Shown piece after piece: positions 39,166 to 49,533 of a DNA stretch of 64,000 nt. Position numbers and translations under genes: made by a program. A model generated the notes under the pieces. The model saw only the letters and a program-made list of their open reading frames with translations. It was not told where the DNA came from and did not search any database. The first letter of the stretch is position 1. Every line of letters begins with the position of its first letter. The stretch is from Rallus limicola. Lineage: Eukaryota; Chordata; Aves; Gruiformes; Rallidae. Location of the stretch: NCBI GenBank assembly GCA_022605955.1, contig JAKCOZ010000040.1:2604001-2668000 (forward strand), in the 5' to 3' direction.

Positions 39166-40204
39166 CATGACCTCCATCAGCTCTCCTGAGCTACCCAAAC
39201 TTGCACGTGACCCTCTTCAGCCCTTTCTCTTGGCTCTCGCCCAGCTCCCTAAGTGACAGAGGTGGCACCAGCTGCAGCTCCAGCTGCTGTGTAGCACGGA
39301 CCCAGGCAGGATCCCTGGTGTCCCTGTCCCATCCCCAGATGCTCTTTCCCCAAGCCCTGGGGCTTGTGATGGGGGGATGCTGAACTGACCCCTGTTTCCC
39401 GATGGAGAGGCTTGTCCCTAGCCTGGTGGGACAGTGTGACCCTGGCTCTGGGCTGCCATCAGGTGGGGTGGCCAAGCCAGGGATCTGGCACTGGCCAGGA
39501 CATGTTTGGCAGCTTGGCTGGTTTCCACCTCTGTGAGCATTGAGGGCTGGCAGAGAGAGCTGGTGCCAAGGATTAGGCTGTGGAAGCGTCTCCTGACTCT
39601 TTCAGCATGCATGAAGGCTGGCAGCCATGCAACACGCTCTCCTGGACTTCCTGAACATGGGATGAGTGTCAGGAGGAGAGAGCAGGGTGCTGGGGAGCAG
39701 AGGAGAGGGGTCTGGGCCACCTCTGGTTGCTGTGGCATGATGGTCAGACTGGTGCTGGGAGAAAGGAGATGGGAAGAAGAAAGAAGTGTGGAGAGAAACT
39801 CTTATGGTGGTTTTTGTATGGGGAGCTCATGACTTCTTAAAGACTGCGGGGGTCTTGCTGGGATCAGAGCATGGCTGTGGGATGAGAGCAGGTCCCCAAG
39901 TAGAAGGCAGTCAGCAGGGATGGGGACACTGGGAAGCAGGACCGAGGGGTGTCAGCTGCCTGTCCTGCCAGCACAGCTCGGCAGTTCCCCACCCTGTGAC
40001 ACCAAACACAAGTGAGGGTTGTGGCAGGAGCCTGCTGGGGTCACTGGGATGGTAGGGCTCAGTCACCAACACTCAGATGTTCCTGGCTTTTTTCAGAGCT
40101 CAGCAACCCAGAATCCTCTTCTTGACTCCTACGGCCTCAAACATCTTCCCCCTGCTCTTCCCTGGAGCTCCCTGCAGAGAATGTTTCCTCTTTATGGTCT
40201 GAGC

Positions 40205-40320
40205 ACAGTGTTTATGGACAACACAGAACTGGGCAAGTGGCTGATAGACCAGAGGGTCGTGCTGCCATCCAGAGGGACCTGGAGAAATGGGCTGGCAGGA
40301 GCTTCGTGCAGTTCAACCTC
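40205..40320 (+). mobile_element. CR1 ORF2 internal fragment
   Basis: GAACTGGGCAAGTGGCTGAT, GCTGCCATCCAGAGGGACCT and GGAGAAATGGGCTGGCAGGA match the CR1 reverse-transcriptase block AAIQRDLEKWA...FNK. It lacks the 3' tail. Confidence 0.6.
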
Positions 40321-40691
40321 TTTTCTGTTTTCCTTTCCCCGTGGCTGTTGGATTCTCCCACACCAGAGTCACCATCTTTGCATCTGTTCTGTACCAAACT
40401 TTAAGTCCTGGTTTTACCTCATGACAGAAGCTCTGGCTGCTCTGCTCACACACTGGAGACATCAAGAGGGTGGGCAGTGGGCTGGGGGGGGTTGCTGAGC
40501 CCAGCTCCATTGCAAAGGGATTGACGTGACATCAATCCTTTCACAACTTTAAATCCACCAAACCCTTCTGAGCCCATCACAGATTTGCTGCTCACAAGTT
40601 CTGGTGGCCAGAAGTCAGGTCAAACAAGCCCTGGGCTCCAGGGTCTGGAGGGTTCTGCCAGGCTGACTTTGAGGAACCCTCTGAGATGCTG

Positions 40692-41033
40692 TTGAGGTTT
40701 AACCCCAGCCCACGGCCAAGCCCCCCACAGCTGCTCACTGAGTTCCCCCTGGGAGGATGGGGGAGAATCGGAAGAGTAGAAGTGAGGAAACTCGTGGGTT
40801 GAGTTGGAGACAGTTTAACAGGTAAAGCAAACCAAGGAACTCACTTCCCACTGCCCTTGGAGGGAAGTTCAACCATCCCAGGACACCACGGCTCCATCAC
40901 ACATAACGGGGACTTGGGAAGATAAACACCATCACTCCCAGCATCCCCCCTTCCTCCTCCTCCCCTGGCTTTATCTGCTGAGCACCACATCATGTGGTAT
41001 GGAACAACCCTTGGGTCATTGGGGTCAGCTGTC
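40692..41033 (-). mobile_element. Avian ERV-type solo LTR fragment
   Basis: GTTTAACCCCAGCCCACGGC, CTCGTGGGTTGAGTTGGAGA, CCATCACACATAACGGGGAC and ACATCATGTGGTATGGAACA fit, from memory, a long terminal repeat common in bird genomes. It is non-coding and truncated; no gag, pol or env sequence is present nearby. A CR1 begins at its right edge. The class (ERVL or ERVK) is not decided. Confidence 0.65.
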
Positions 41034-41352
41034 ATAGAATCATAGAATCATAGACTAGTCTGTGTTGGAAGGGACCCCAAGGGTCACAGAGCTCCAACCC
41101 CCTGACACAGGCAGGGACACCAACCTCCAGGCCTGGAGCTACACAAGGTTGCCCAGGGCCCCAGCCAACCTGGCCTTCAACACCCCCAGGGACGGGGCAC
41201 CCACCCCCTCTCTGGGCAGCCCCTGCCAGCCCCTCCCCACTCTCTCTGCAAAGAACTTCCCCCTAAGATCTCTTCTAACCCTTCCCTCCTCCAGCTTCAC
41301 TCCAGCCCCCTTGTCCTGGCTGTGTCCTCTCCAACTCCTTGAGCATCTCCCA
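41034..41352 (-). mobile_element. CR1 LINE 3' fragment with triplicated tail
   Basis: Starts TCATAGAATCATAGAATCAT (three tail units) and continues in the subfamily of 32726 and 34702. It abuts the LTR fragment. Confidence 0.9.
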
Positions 41353-44300
41353 GCTATTCATTGGTGGGGTGAGGAGCAGAAGAGCCCTGGGCTCTGTAGG
41401 CACTGCTTAGCAGGAACAAAACCATCCCTGCGTTACCAGCACTGGTTCCACCACTGCCCCAAACAGTGAACATCACTGCCACAGACAATGAACATCAGCT
41501 CTACACCAGCCAAACGCAGCTGAGGTGGACATCCAGGAGGCTGTGTTTCCTTCAAACCTCTGCTAACCTATACCCCACTCTGCTCTTTGATTTCAGGGTG
41601 AGGTTTGTTTTGGTTCTTCCACACAGCCACTCATTGCTTTCCCAGGAATCAGAGCATGGAGGAACTGGAGGTCACTGCTAGCAAGTTCTTAGCCACATTT
41701 GACTCATTCTCCCACAGCCCAGGAGAGCTCCAGGCTGGCGGCCGCTGTGCTCCCAGTAGTTGGGAGGAAGCTCATTAACAGTTGCAACACATTTTTTAAT
41801 GACTGATTGGAAAAGTTCATGCCCTCAGGAGTCCTTTTGCTAGAATGACACGATGGTGGATGACAAATGGATGACTGTCATGTTGAGTTATGCTGATACC
41901 ATGCAGCTGAAGTCACCATGCCAGGGTTGTTTTTTTTTTAAGATCCAGGGATTTTAAAGATTATGTGATAAGAGGAAATACCTACATGGATTTTTTACAT
42001 TCTTTTGGCATTGGGAGCCCAGGTATCTATGAGGGATCTTCCCAGGAATCTGGAAACCTGCTGCTTTAACTAGAATTCCTACATGAAAGTTGTGTCCCGG
42101 TGCAGCTGGGTTAACTGGAATGGAGTGGCATGGAATGGTATGGAGTAGAAAACTTCCAGGAAGAAAGCAGTCTGGGGGGATTGTCATTAGCCCTCAATGT
42201 CTTTGCTTTTCCTGGTAGGTAAATCAGGAGCTGCTTTATTTTTACAAGTGGGATAAGCAGCATCATAGCAGGGAGTCACAGCATGGTCCTTCACAAACAG
42301 GAGGGCAGGGGTGATGCTGCAGGTGAAGGCGATGTGTTTATTCCTTGAGACATCTGCAGGAAGCAGGGGAGGTGGTGGATGAAGGCAACCCAACTTAACA
42401 TCAATTTTCATGAAAGCAAAGGAACTCAGGCCTTTTAGGTCACATCAGCAGGGAGGAGAAATTCTGATGGAGCTGGGTATGTGTTTGGTGGAACCCTTGT
42501 GCTTTTTGAAGACCTGCCAAAGGCAGTTGGTCCTTCTGAATCTCCTGCTTTCCTGCCTTTGCCTGCCGTGCCACTGGCTTCTCCCCTACCCCACGCTCTT
42601 CCAGTGCTCACAGGATCACAGGCGAGTTTCCATCCCTCCAAACATCCCACGGTGGATTCCCCAAACAAACCACAGCTCACGCTGTAGGACCACAGGGTTC
42701 CTCACCTCCAGGGATGGGGGACTTAGTCCTTCCTTACTACAACCACTCTTCTGAAAACCCTTCCTTTTTTTGGTTGGTTGCAAGCAGCAGAGATCAGTGG
42801 GATTCAAGACACCAGGATCTATGGGGGAAGAATGAAAGAATTGGGTTGTTCGGTCCAGAGAAGCAAAGCCTGGGGGAAGATGAGCCAGACATGGACTGGC
42901 TGACCTGAAGGATCTTCTCCTGCAGCTGTGTTTCCCGTGCTGCCCTGATAACCACCCTCCCATCAATAACAGGCTGCCATGGGAGATGGTGAAGGAGGGA
43001 ATGAACTCTTCTTGCGTGCCAGCCTGGAGAGGATGAAAAACGGTGGGATGAAGCTTTGGTAAGAAAGCTTTAGTTGGAGATTTGGGGCCTGACGAACAGT
43101 AAATAGAGCCATGTGCCAGGACAGACTGCCTGAGGTCAAGTCTCTGTTAGTGGAAACTTCTGGGGAAGAAGAAGGAAAAACACGGATTAGACAAACATCC
43201 ATCAGGAAGGGTTTGAGCTGCACTTATCCTGAGCTGGAAGGGGTGATTAGACAACCCCTCAAGGCCCCCTTCCAGCTCTGTGTTCTCTGCTTCTCCACCT
43301 GTGTTCCCCACAGCCTGTTGTGTTGCAGTCAGCCTTGAGCCAGATCCTCCTCTCCTTTGGATGAGGTGTTCCCTCCCAGCAACACGAAACCCTGGCTGCC
43401 TTGTGCAGGGGAAGTGCTCCTGTGCGGCCTCGGGCGCGTGGTAGGGTGGAGGAAGGTTGGAGAACTGCCCTGGGACCATGATGGAGTGACCATGGAACCA
43501 GCTGGGCTTTGTCAAAGATCTCCAGAGCCCATAAGGCTTCCTTTCTTTATGCTTTATGTTTCTTAAAGAGTTTGAAAGGAAACTGGGTGTCTACAAAGGG
43601 ATAGCAGGGTAACTAATGTTCCCACCACTGCCACAAGTCAAAGTACAGGAGCTTGGGGGGACTCTCACTTGTGCTTGTGAGGGCCAGTTGGGGCTCAGCG
43701 GTGTGTCTCTGGGAGGGAAGGCACATCCTTCTTATCCAGGCTGCTGCAAAATCAGCTGCAGCCATAACCGGTTGACAACTCAAGATGTTTCCCTTCTGTT
43801 CAGACGAGTTTGGGTGGTTTTGGCTGGATTCCCACCTCTCATCAGCTTGGGGAATCACAAGCATGAATGTAGATATGAAGTGGCTCACAGCAAAAGCTTT
43901 TGCCACTGGGCAAGTTCCTTCCTCTCCAGGAAAGAGAACACAAACCCGTTGGATTCTGCTGAGGGACGAGGCAGTCCCGGAACCCATCATGCTGCCTCCG
44001 GGTCCTCCAGGTCCTCCACCCTCTCCTCCCACAAAGAAAAACATCCTTAAGAGGGTTCTCAGGAACAGGTTTGGGAAAGATTTCCCCTTGGTAGAAGCAA
44101 AGGCGCTGTGGACTCTACTTTATCTGCTTAATTTCACAGGATATCTTGCTCGGTGCCACTCTATCCTGAAAGGGAATGTTAATAAACATCCACGTGAGCA
44201 ATGTTCCCTCAGTATAAATCACTGTGTGTTTGTGCAACAGCCCTGTTAGAGACTTGGGAAGTCTCATTTCAGTCTTCATAATATTTCCTGGAAAAACTCC

Positions 44301-46214
44301 ATAGAAGAAAACACATAAAAGAACGAATCCACTCTCTATAATTACAGAAAGCCCATGAACTCAATATTTAGCTCTGTTTACAGCTTAACATCCTCCTTGT
44401 TGGCTGGAGACCATTATTGTGTGTGTGATGGTCTGGAAATTTCGATGTGATGTGTAATTTTCTTCTCTACTTCCCTCTTTGAAAAAAAAATTAGGGAAGA
44501 GGGAAGGGTGTAGGCTACCCACTCACCACGGGTTGATGCTGGGGAGGCCCAGGGCAGCCACTTACCAGCAGTGAAATTGTAAAAAGGAGGAAGGTAACCT
44601 GAGTGATGGAAGAGAAGAAGAAATATCAGAGGAAACTAGGAAAGAAGAAATGAAGCATCAACCTCATTTATCAGACGTGAGGATCGTGCTCTTAAAGGGA
44701 CACCAAGCTGCTGATCAGTTAAGACAGCAGCAAATGTGTCTCAGAGGAGTCTCTATTTTATAACCTGTTTTCTTCTCAATTCTGTCCTTCCATCCCAGGG
44801 AAAGCCAGGTTTCAGGGGATCCTCCAACATGCTCCAGAGATGTGAGTTTGATGTGCCCAGACCCAGGAGATCTGATGTCCTGGCTGAACTCAAATGCACC
44901 CTGGCACATGGCTGCTGTCACACGTCTTCAGAAGTGCCCATCCCTGCGCTGGGGAGCCCAGCTCTCTCCAGCCAGTACCCAAACTGGGTGGATTCGGGGT
45001 GGATTCAGGCAAGCAGGAGCAGGGATGCTGGAGTCCCCACTACCCCTCATCTGGGCACCGCAGCAATTTGGGATGCAGATGCTCTGGCTCCCTATTGTCA
45101 CCCCAGCAGCGGGCTGGCCGTGGCACAGCCCTTTGCCAGTGCCTGGAGCACAACTGACACACACCCACCTCCCCCACTGACTCGCTTCAGCTCCCAGAGC
45201 CCAAAGCAACCTCAGCCCCAACCCTGCCCCACTCTGTCCCTGCGATCAGCTCGAACACACTCGAGCATCTCCGAGCGAACCATCAGGCAGCTTTGCTTCC
45301 CTGGCAGGTTTCCTGCTCGGGACAGGGACGTGCTCCAAAGCCCATTTTCAGTTTGTCACCTTGCAGCACCCCAGGGAGGGGAACCACGCTCCTTCCCCTC
45401 AGCGTGGGAAGCAGCAGCTGGAAATGGCTTTGCCCCATCCCTTCACAACGCGCGATGCTGGAGGGCGAAGCCGCCCCGTTGCTTGTTTGTCAAGAGCTGT
45501 TTGCAGCCCAACTTAGGATCATCTACTTGAAAGTCTCCAGCAGGAGCTGTACAACCCACAGCTGCGTTTTGCAGACTTGCCTTGGCCTCGGATCTTGTTT
45601 CTGGAAGGGCTGCTGTGATCCTGGGCAGTGCAGCACAAACAGCACGAGGCCGAACTTTGGAGTGAGAGCGAACGCAAGAGCTGTGGTCCTTCTCCAGGGC
45701 TGTGAAGGACAGAAGGCTTGGACCTGCAGACTGAACATCTAATATTTAACCCTTCCCTTTCTTCAGTCTGCCCAGGCTTCTATCACCAATGTAACTTAAA
45801 AAACCCAAGATGCTGTTAAGAGACATCCTGAAGAGTCCTTTCAGCCCAGTTTTTGGGGGTTCAGCCTCCTGCTTCTACCACAGCTGCTTTTTGGGATGAT
45901 GGGGAAGATTTTTAAAGGATGTCTGTGTGGTATGTGCAGCTCTAGCAAGGTGCTTCCCCCTCAGGAATAAATCATTGTTTCCAGTTCTTAAATTGAGGCT
46001 TTACAGCCAGATGGACCAAAGAATGGATCCTGGAGAACTGAGGATCTGCTAAGTCAGCACTGAGGCTAAGTGTGGCCAAGTGTTAGATGCAGAGCCACAC
46101 TGCAGGCACCAGCCCAGTGCAGAGCTCCCTGGGCTGCTCCAGCTCTTCCTGGGATGAAGCTGCCTCAGAAGGAGCGTTGTGTAGCTGTACCTGCGTCAGG
46201 AACAACGCAGCTGC
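41353..46214. other. Intergenic, no gene recognised
   Basis: Contains a possible old CR1 at 43.0-43.3 kb. A 264-codon open frame (44736-45530, plus) overlaps other open frames in both strands and has no motif I can name, so I do not call it a gene. Confidence 0.55.
43000..43300 (+). mobile_element. Possible very old CR1-like fragment
   Basis: AGGACAGACTGCCTGAGGTC, AGACAAACATCCATCAGGAA and CAAGGCCCCCTTCCAGCTCT recall diverged CR1 3' blocks. Weak similarity judged by eye. Confidence 0.4.
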
Positions 46215-46495
46215 ATCTGTGGGGGATGACTATTCTCAGGGTCTGTGGAGACAGGACAAGGAGCAATGGCCTCACGTTGGAGCACAGGGAGTTCCACACC
46301 AACCTGGGGAAGAACTTCTTCCTGGTGAGGGAGCTCTGGGACAGGCTGCCCAGGGGGGTCTAGAGTCTCCTCTGGAGAGATTCCAGCCCTGTCTGGACAC
46401 CGCCCTGTGTGACCTGTCCTGGGGACCCTGCTTTGGCAGGGGGTTGGACCCGATGAGCTCTGGGGGTCCCTTCCAACCCCTGCAATTCTGTGTCT
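46215..46495 (+). mobile_element. CR1 LINE 3' fragment
   Basis: GACAGGACAAGGAGCAATGG, GAGTTCCACACCAACCTGGG, GGGACAGGCTGCCCAGGGGG, ending CCAACCCCTGCAATTCTGTG. Confidence 0.9.
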
Positions 46496-47242
46496 TGGCT
46501 GTAGAAGGATCCAGGTTTCTATAGATGAGTAGGGCACCCATGCACTGAGCAGCAAAGGTGATGGAAAGAGAGGGTCTGGGGGATGAATCCTTACCTCTCA
46601 GCAGGGATTGGAGCCCCACTGTGGCAAGTACCAACCTTAACACAACAGCCAGGGCTGCCAGGAGCAGCCTGAGAAATTCCCAAGGGTGACTGGAGCATTG
46701 AAACAGCTCCCAGCTGGTGCCAGTCTCCCTCCCACCTCTTGCAAGAGGCCCCCACAGCAGCTGGGCTGCATTGGCCTCAGGGCTGTTCACACCATTTTGG
46801 CTCTAGAGCCCAGGTGAGCTGTAGGTTTTCAGGCTGGGAGAGACAACATTGAGAACATCTGCTCTCCTGACCTGGCCAGGAACCTCCCTGTGACAGCTAT
46901 CAGCAGCTCCTCTGCCCAAGCTGGCAGCAGCTCTGGGCTCAGTTTTACTTCCAGGCAGGCAGACATCATCTGCAGAGCTGCCAAAGGAGTTAAAGTTACA
47001 AGACTACGGTCTTGGAGACACCAGAAACTCCTCAGAACAGCAGCTGCTGCCCCCAGGCAGCCTGGGCTGTCAGAGTAAAGAGGCTTCTTGGGCCAGGCAG
47101 CAGCCTGGGAACTCCAGGCTGCCTCACCCCTGCATCCCTTCCTGGGGCACACAGGGAACCAGACCTGCAGTCCAAACCCAGCTGCTGCTCTCAGTGCTGC
47201 CAGCCCAGGTAGGAAGCTCTGTTAAGCAGTACAAATAAATAC
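46496..47242. other. Intergenic between CR1 and the H2B-like gene's 3' end
   Basis: Minus-strand open frames of 107 and about 100 codons with Leu-rich stretches (for example FLRLLLAALAVVLRLVL near 46.65 kb) exist, but I recognise no family and see no convincing splice pattern. Confidence 0.5.
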
Positions 47243-47248
47243 TTTATT
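47243..47248 (-). terminator. Poly(A) signal of the H2B-like gene
   Basis: AATAAA on the minus strand, about 35 nt after the TAA stop. I see no canonical histone 3' stem-loop (GGCTCTTTTCAGAGCC type) between stop and signal, so a polyadenylated, replication-independent mRNA is expected. Confidence 0.7.
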
Positions 47249-47282
47249 TACAAAAAAATGAACAATTAACATTAAAATTCCC

Positions 47283-47531
47283 TTAGGGCAGTCCCATCTC
47301 AACAGGTCCTGCCAGTGCTGGCTCACAGCTTGAGGGTCCCTGAGGAGGCTTGGAGAGCTCACGCAGCAGCACCAGCTCCATGGCCAGGAGAACTTCACGT
47401 TGGCCAAGGTGGCTTCTCCTGCCACAACGCGACAGCCGAGCAGCCTCCAGCGCCGTGGCCTCCAGCAGCTGGGGGCTGCCCAGCCAGGAGAAGGCAGCAG
47501 CTGCCGTGCAGGAGATTCCTGTGGATGATGT
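47283..47531 (-). CDS. H2B-like variant, exon B (loop 1, alpha-2, alpha-3)
   Basis: The acceptor is CCCTACAG|ACA. Eighty-two codons and TAA at 47285-47283. It encodes TSSTGISCTAAAAFSWLG and SPQLLEATALEAARLSR, then the L2/alpha-3 part RRSHLGQREVLLAMELVLL. A non-helical tail ends PVEMGLP. Residues differ widely from canonical H2B, but hydrophobic spacing and the Arg pair of loop 2 are kept. Confidence 0.85.
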   Translation of the reverse strand, partial: TSSTGISCTAAAAFSWLGSPQLLEATALEAARLSRCGRRSHLGQREVLLAMELVLLRELSKPPQGPSSCEPALAGPVEMGLP

Positions 47532-47857
47532 CTGTAGGGAGAGCACCATTCAGAGTATGGCATAGGAACACAGCCCAGGGAGCTGCCTGCAGGCTGAGCT
47601 CCCCCAGCCCCATCCACCCCACCCTCATTTTCATTAAAAGCTTCCAGAGTCAGCTAACATGTGAGCACCCAGGCTTGGCTGGGGAGCTGAGCATGGAAAG
47701 CGGGTGGTTGCACCCAGGTGGGATGTACCTGATTCAGGAGCTTGCGGACATAGGTGGAATGAGCCACCTTCTTCTGCCTGCGGGGACGGAGGAGGCAGAG
47801 GAGGCTCCGCCAGACATGTCCAGCTGGTGCCTTCTTCCTCGGGAGGTCAGGCTTCAT
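47283..47857 (-). CDS. Divergent histone H2B variant, two coding exons (H2B.N-like)
   Basis: The exons 47857-47729 and 47531-47283 join in phase 0 to give about 125 residues; canonical H2B has 126. The histone-fold landmarks align in order. A basic stretch RPRRQKK is followed by alpha-1 YVRKLLNQ (H2B YVYKVLKQ), TGIS in loop 1 (identical), EAARLSR (EASRLAH), RRS...QREV (KRSTITSREI) and LLRELSK (LLPGELAK). Register holds from TGIS to ELSK with one extra residue in alpha-2, and loop 1 is one residue shorter. After ELSK the sequence turns to PPQGPSSCEPALAG, so the alpha-C helix is lost. A 197-nt GT-AG intron and an AATAAA signal replace the intronless, stem-loop-ended form of canonical H2B genes. 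I infer an H2B.N-type or other germline variant. From memory human H2BN1 and MYO1D both map to 17q11.2; orthology is unproven. Confidence 0.85.
47729..47857 (-). CDS. H2B-like variant, exon A (basic tail and alpha-1)
   Basis: Starts at ATG 47857 (G at -3), the first ATG in this frame; it gives MKPDLPRKKAPAG, then a Leu/Trp-containing stretch, RPRRQKK and STYVRKLLNQ. The donor is CAG|GTACAT. The frame stays open upstream to a strong acceptor-like tract at 47913-47935 (CTGCTCTCCTTTAG), so the real exon may start at 47912 or 47909 and be preceded by a 5' exon. In that case the N-terminus could be longer. Confidence 0.75.
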
Positions 47858-47935
47858 CACTGCTGCCACACAGGGAGCCAGCTCAGGACACGCTGCAGCC
47901 CCAACACCTCTGCTAAAGGAGAGCAGAAAAGGGTG

Positions 47936-48811
47936 CTGCCCTCACACCCAACACCTCCACCTTACCCCAAATTGCCCAGGGCATTTGCAGGCATTTAATT
48001 AGCATCATACAAAACCAGGCACATACTCACACACAATATTCAGCATGTTGTATAAAACAAGACCAGAAAGCAGCCCCCCCAGCCAGAAAAAGCAAAGCAC
48101 AAACAGGCATTTGGTGTTTTCACCCCCTCCCCAGCTCACCTCCACCAGTTCTCCCAGCACTGTCCTCCCCAGGAGCCGGCAGGGAAGGACTCAGGAACCA
48201 CTGCCTATAACTGGGCTGGGATCATTGCTGTCAGCTGGGGGCTGCAGGATGGGGTGGGGGTGGAGATGGGGACTGGGGTGGAGAAGATGGAAGGGGATGG
48301 GGCAGGGGACTCTGACCCTGACCCTGACCCATGATGGGCATGGGGACAGAGCCTGGGATGGGGCCCAGGACAGTCCCAGAACCTCACCACACACCCCCTG
48401 CTCCTAACTCCAACCCAGCTATTCCTGCCCCGTATCCTGGTGCGTGTGAGGCCATGCCTGCTCCAAGCTGTGTCCGTGCCATGTCTCCCACCCCCCTTGT
48501 TACCCTAATTACTCTGGTTAATTAGCCCAGGGAGGCTGGTTCTGGGGTGCCCCACTGCCTGGGGTGCCTTTGCTTGGGGCGCTTGGTGTCACTGTGGGAT
48601 TTTTTGGGTGGTTTTATTCTGCATTTATTTAGGGGGGGGGTGGGGATCAGTAAGCACCAGAGCAAGGAGGGTCTGGGAGGGCACCCAGGGGTGCTGGGGG
48701 CAGGGCCCAGCCCTGGGTGGTGCAGCCTGGGCTGAGTGTCCCCTGGAGCAGGACTGAGTCGTGCGGTGTAAGGTGTTGGGGTGCAGCAGGAGGGGGGCAG
48801 CGGGTGCAGGA
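47936..48811. other. Intergenic, 5' side of the H2B-like gene
   Basis: G-rich on the plus strand, with TGACCC repeated three times at 48313-48330 and a G run at about 48631-48640. An upstream non-coding exon of the H2B-like gene could lie here, but I cannot place it. Confidence 0.5.
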
Positions 48812-49078
48812 TTTGACCCTGTGCTGAGGGAGATGTGTGTGGGGGGGGGTGCAGGGCATGTCCCTGGGGTGCAGCACCCCACTGATGAGACCCTGTGCTG
48901 GGGGGGATATGTTTGCTGAGGGTGTGGGGGGTGACCCTGGGGTGCTGAATCCCACTGATGAGACCCTGCGCTGAGGGGGATGTGTGTGCTGGGGGTGTGA
49001 TGGGTGTCCCTGGGGTGCAGCGGCCCACTGATGAGACCCCTCGCTGAGGGGGATGCTGGGGGCGGGGGTGCCCCCGGG
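48812..49078. repeat. Minisatellite, about 73-bp unit, about 3.6 copies
   Basis: The phrase CACTGATGAGACCCTG...GCTGAGGGGGATGTGTGTGCTGGGGGTG...TCCCTGGGGTGCAGC recurs. GACCC landmarks fall at 48815, 48889, 48962 and 49034, giving periods of 74, 73 and 72. The array is G-rich on the plus strand and produces spurious His/Pro-rich open frames on the minus strand. Confidence 0.9.
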
Positions 49079-49465
49079 AGTGCAGCACCACACTCTGCAG
49101 GGTGTTTGTGTGGGGGTGCTTGGGTGCAGCATGCAGCCCTGCACGACAGCAGCTGGGGGTTCCTTGTGTGCGGGGTCCCAGCCTGCCGCACCCTGGGCTG
49201 GGCTTGGGGGGGGGTGGGGTCTAGTGCACCCCATCGCCTCAGAACCCAACCCAGCCCCGCAACGGAGATCCCACGGGGTGCAGAATGTGTGACCCGAGGT
49301 TGTGACCAACCCCACTGCAGCCCCTAATGAGACCCCGGGTGCTGGGAGGAGTGTGTTGGGGAGATTACGTGGGGAGGGGGTCCCAGTCCTTTGGGGAAGG
49401 GGGGGGTGCAGGATGAGCCCCCGCCTGAGGGGATGGACGGAGGGGGGATGGATACCCATAGACAG

Positions 49466-49478
49466 CCAGCAGGGGGCG
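49466..49478 (+). promoter_or_regulatory. CTCF-like site 1
   Basis: CCAGCAGGGGGCG fits the CTCF core CCASYAGRKGGCR at every position. It lies upstream of the MYO1D start on the plus strand. Confidence 0.6.
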
Positions 49479-49533
49479 TTATTACAACTGTCCCGCCTTC
49501 CCCGCGGGGTGTAGCTGCGTTCTCACCACTGGG

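Larger units (their letters stand above)
33260..40204. other. Intergenic, CR1-rich, no gene recognised
   Basis: Apart from the listed CR1 copies and the short inverted repeat at 33750, I see only anonymous sequence. The longer open frames (for example 38008-38643 minus, 37.0-37.5 kb minus) are in CR1 or GC-rich DNA. Confidence 0.6.

Noticed and set aside
47858..47869. GTG at 47869 as start of the H2B-like protein
   Set aside because: Non-AUG start not needed: an in-frame ATG follows at 47857 and gives the expected H2B length.
47315..47998. 227-codon plus-strand open frame
   Set aside because: Antisense to the H2B-like exons; the histone signal and in-phase splice sites are on the minus strand.
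48313..48330. Triple TGACCC as a regulatory or telomeric array
   Set aside because: Three units only, no further structure around it.
48522..49459. 189- to 270-codon His/Pro-rich minus-strand open frames
   Set aside because: They read through the 73-bp minisatellite and G-rich DNA; the repeated peptide only mirrors the tandem array.
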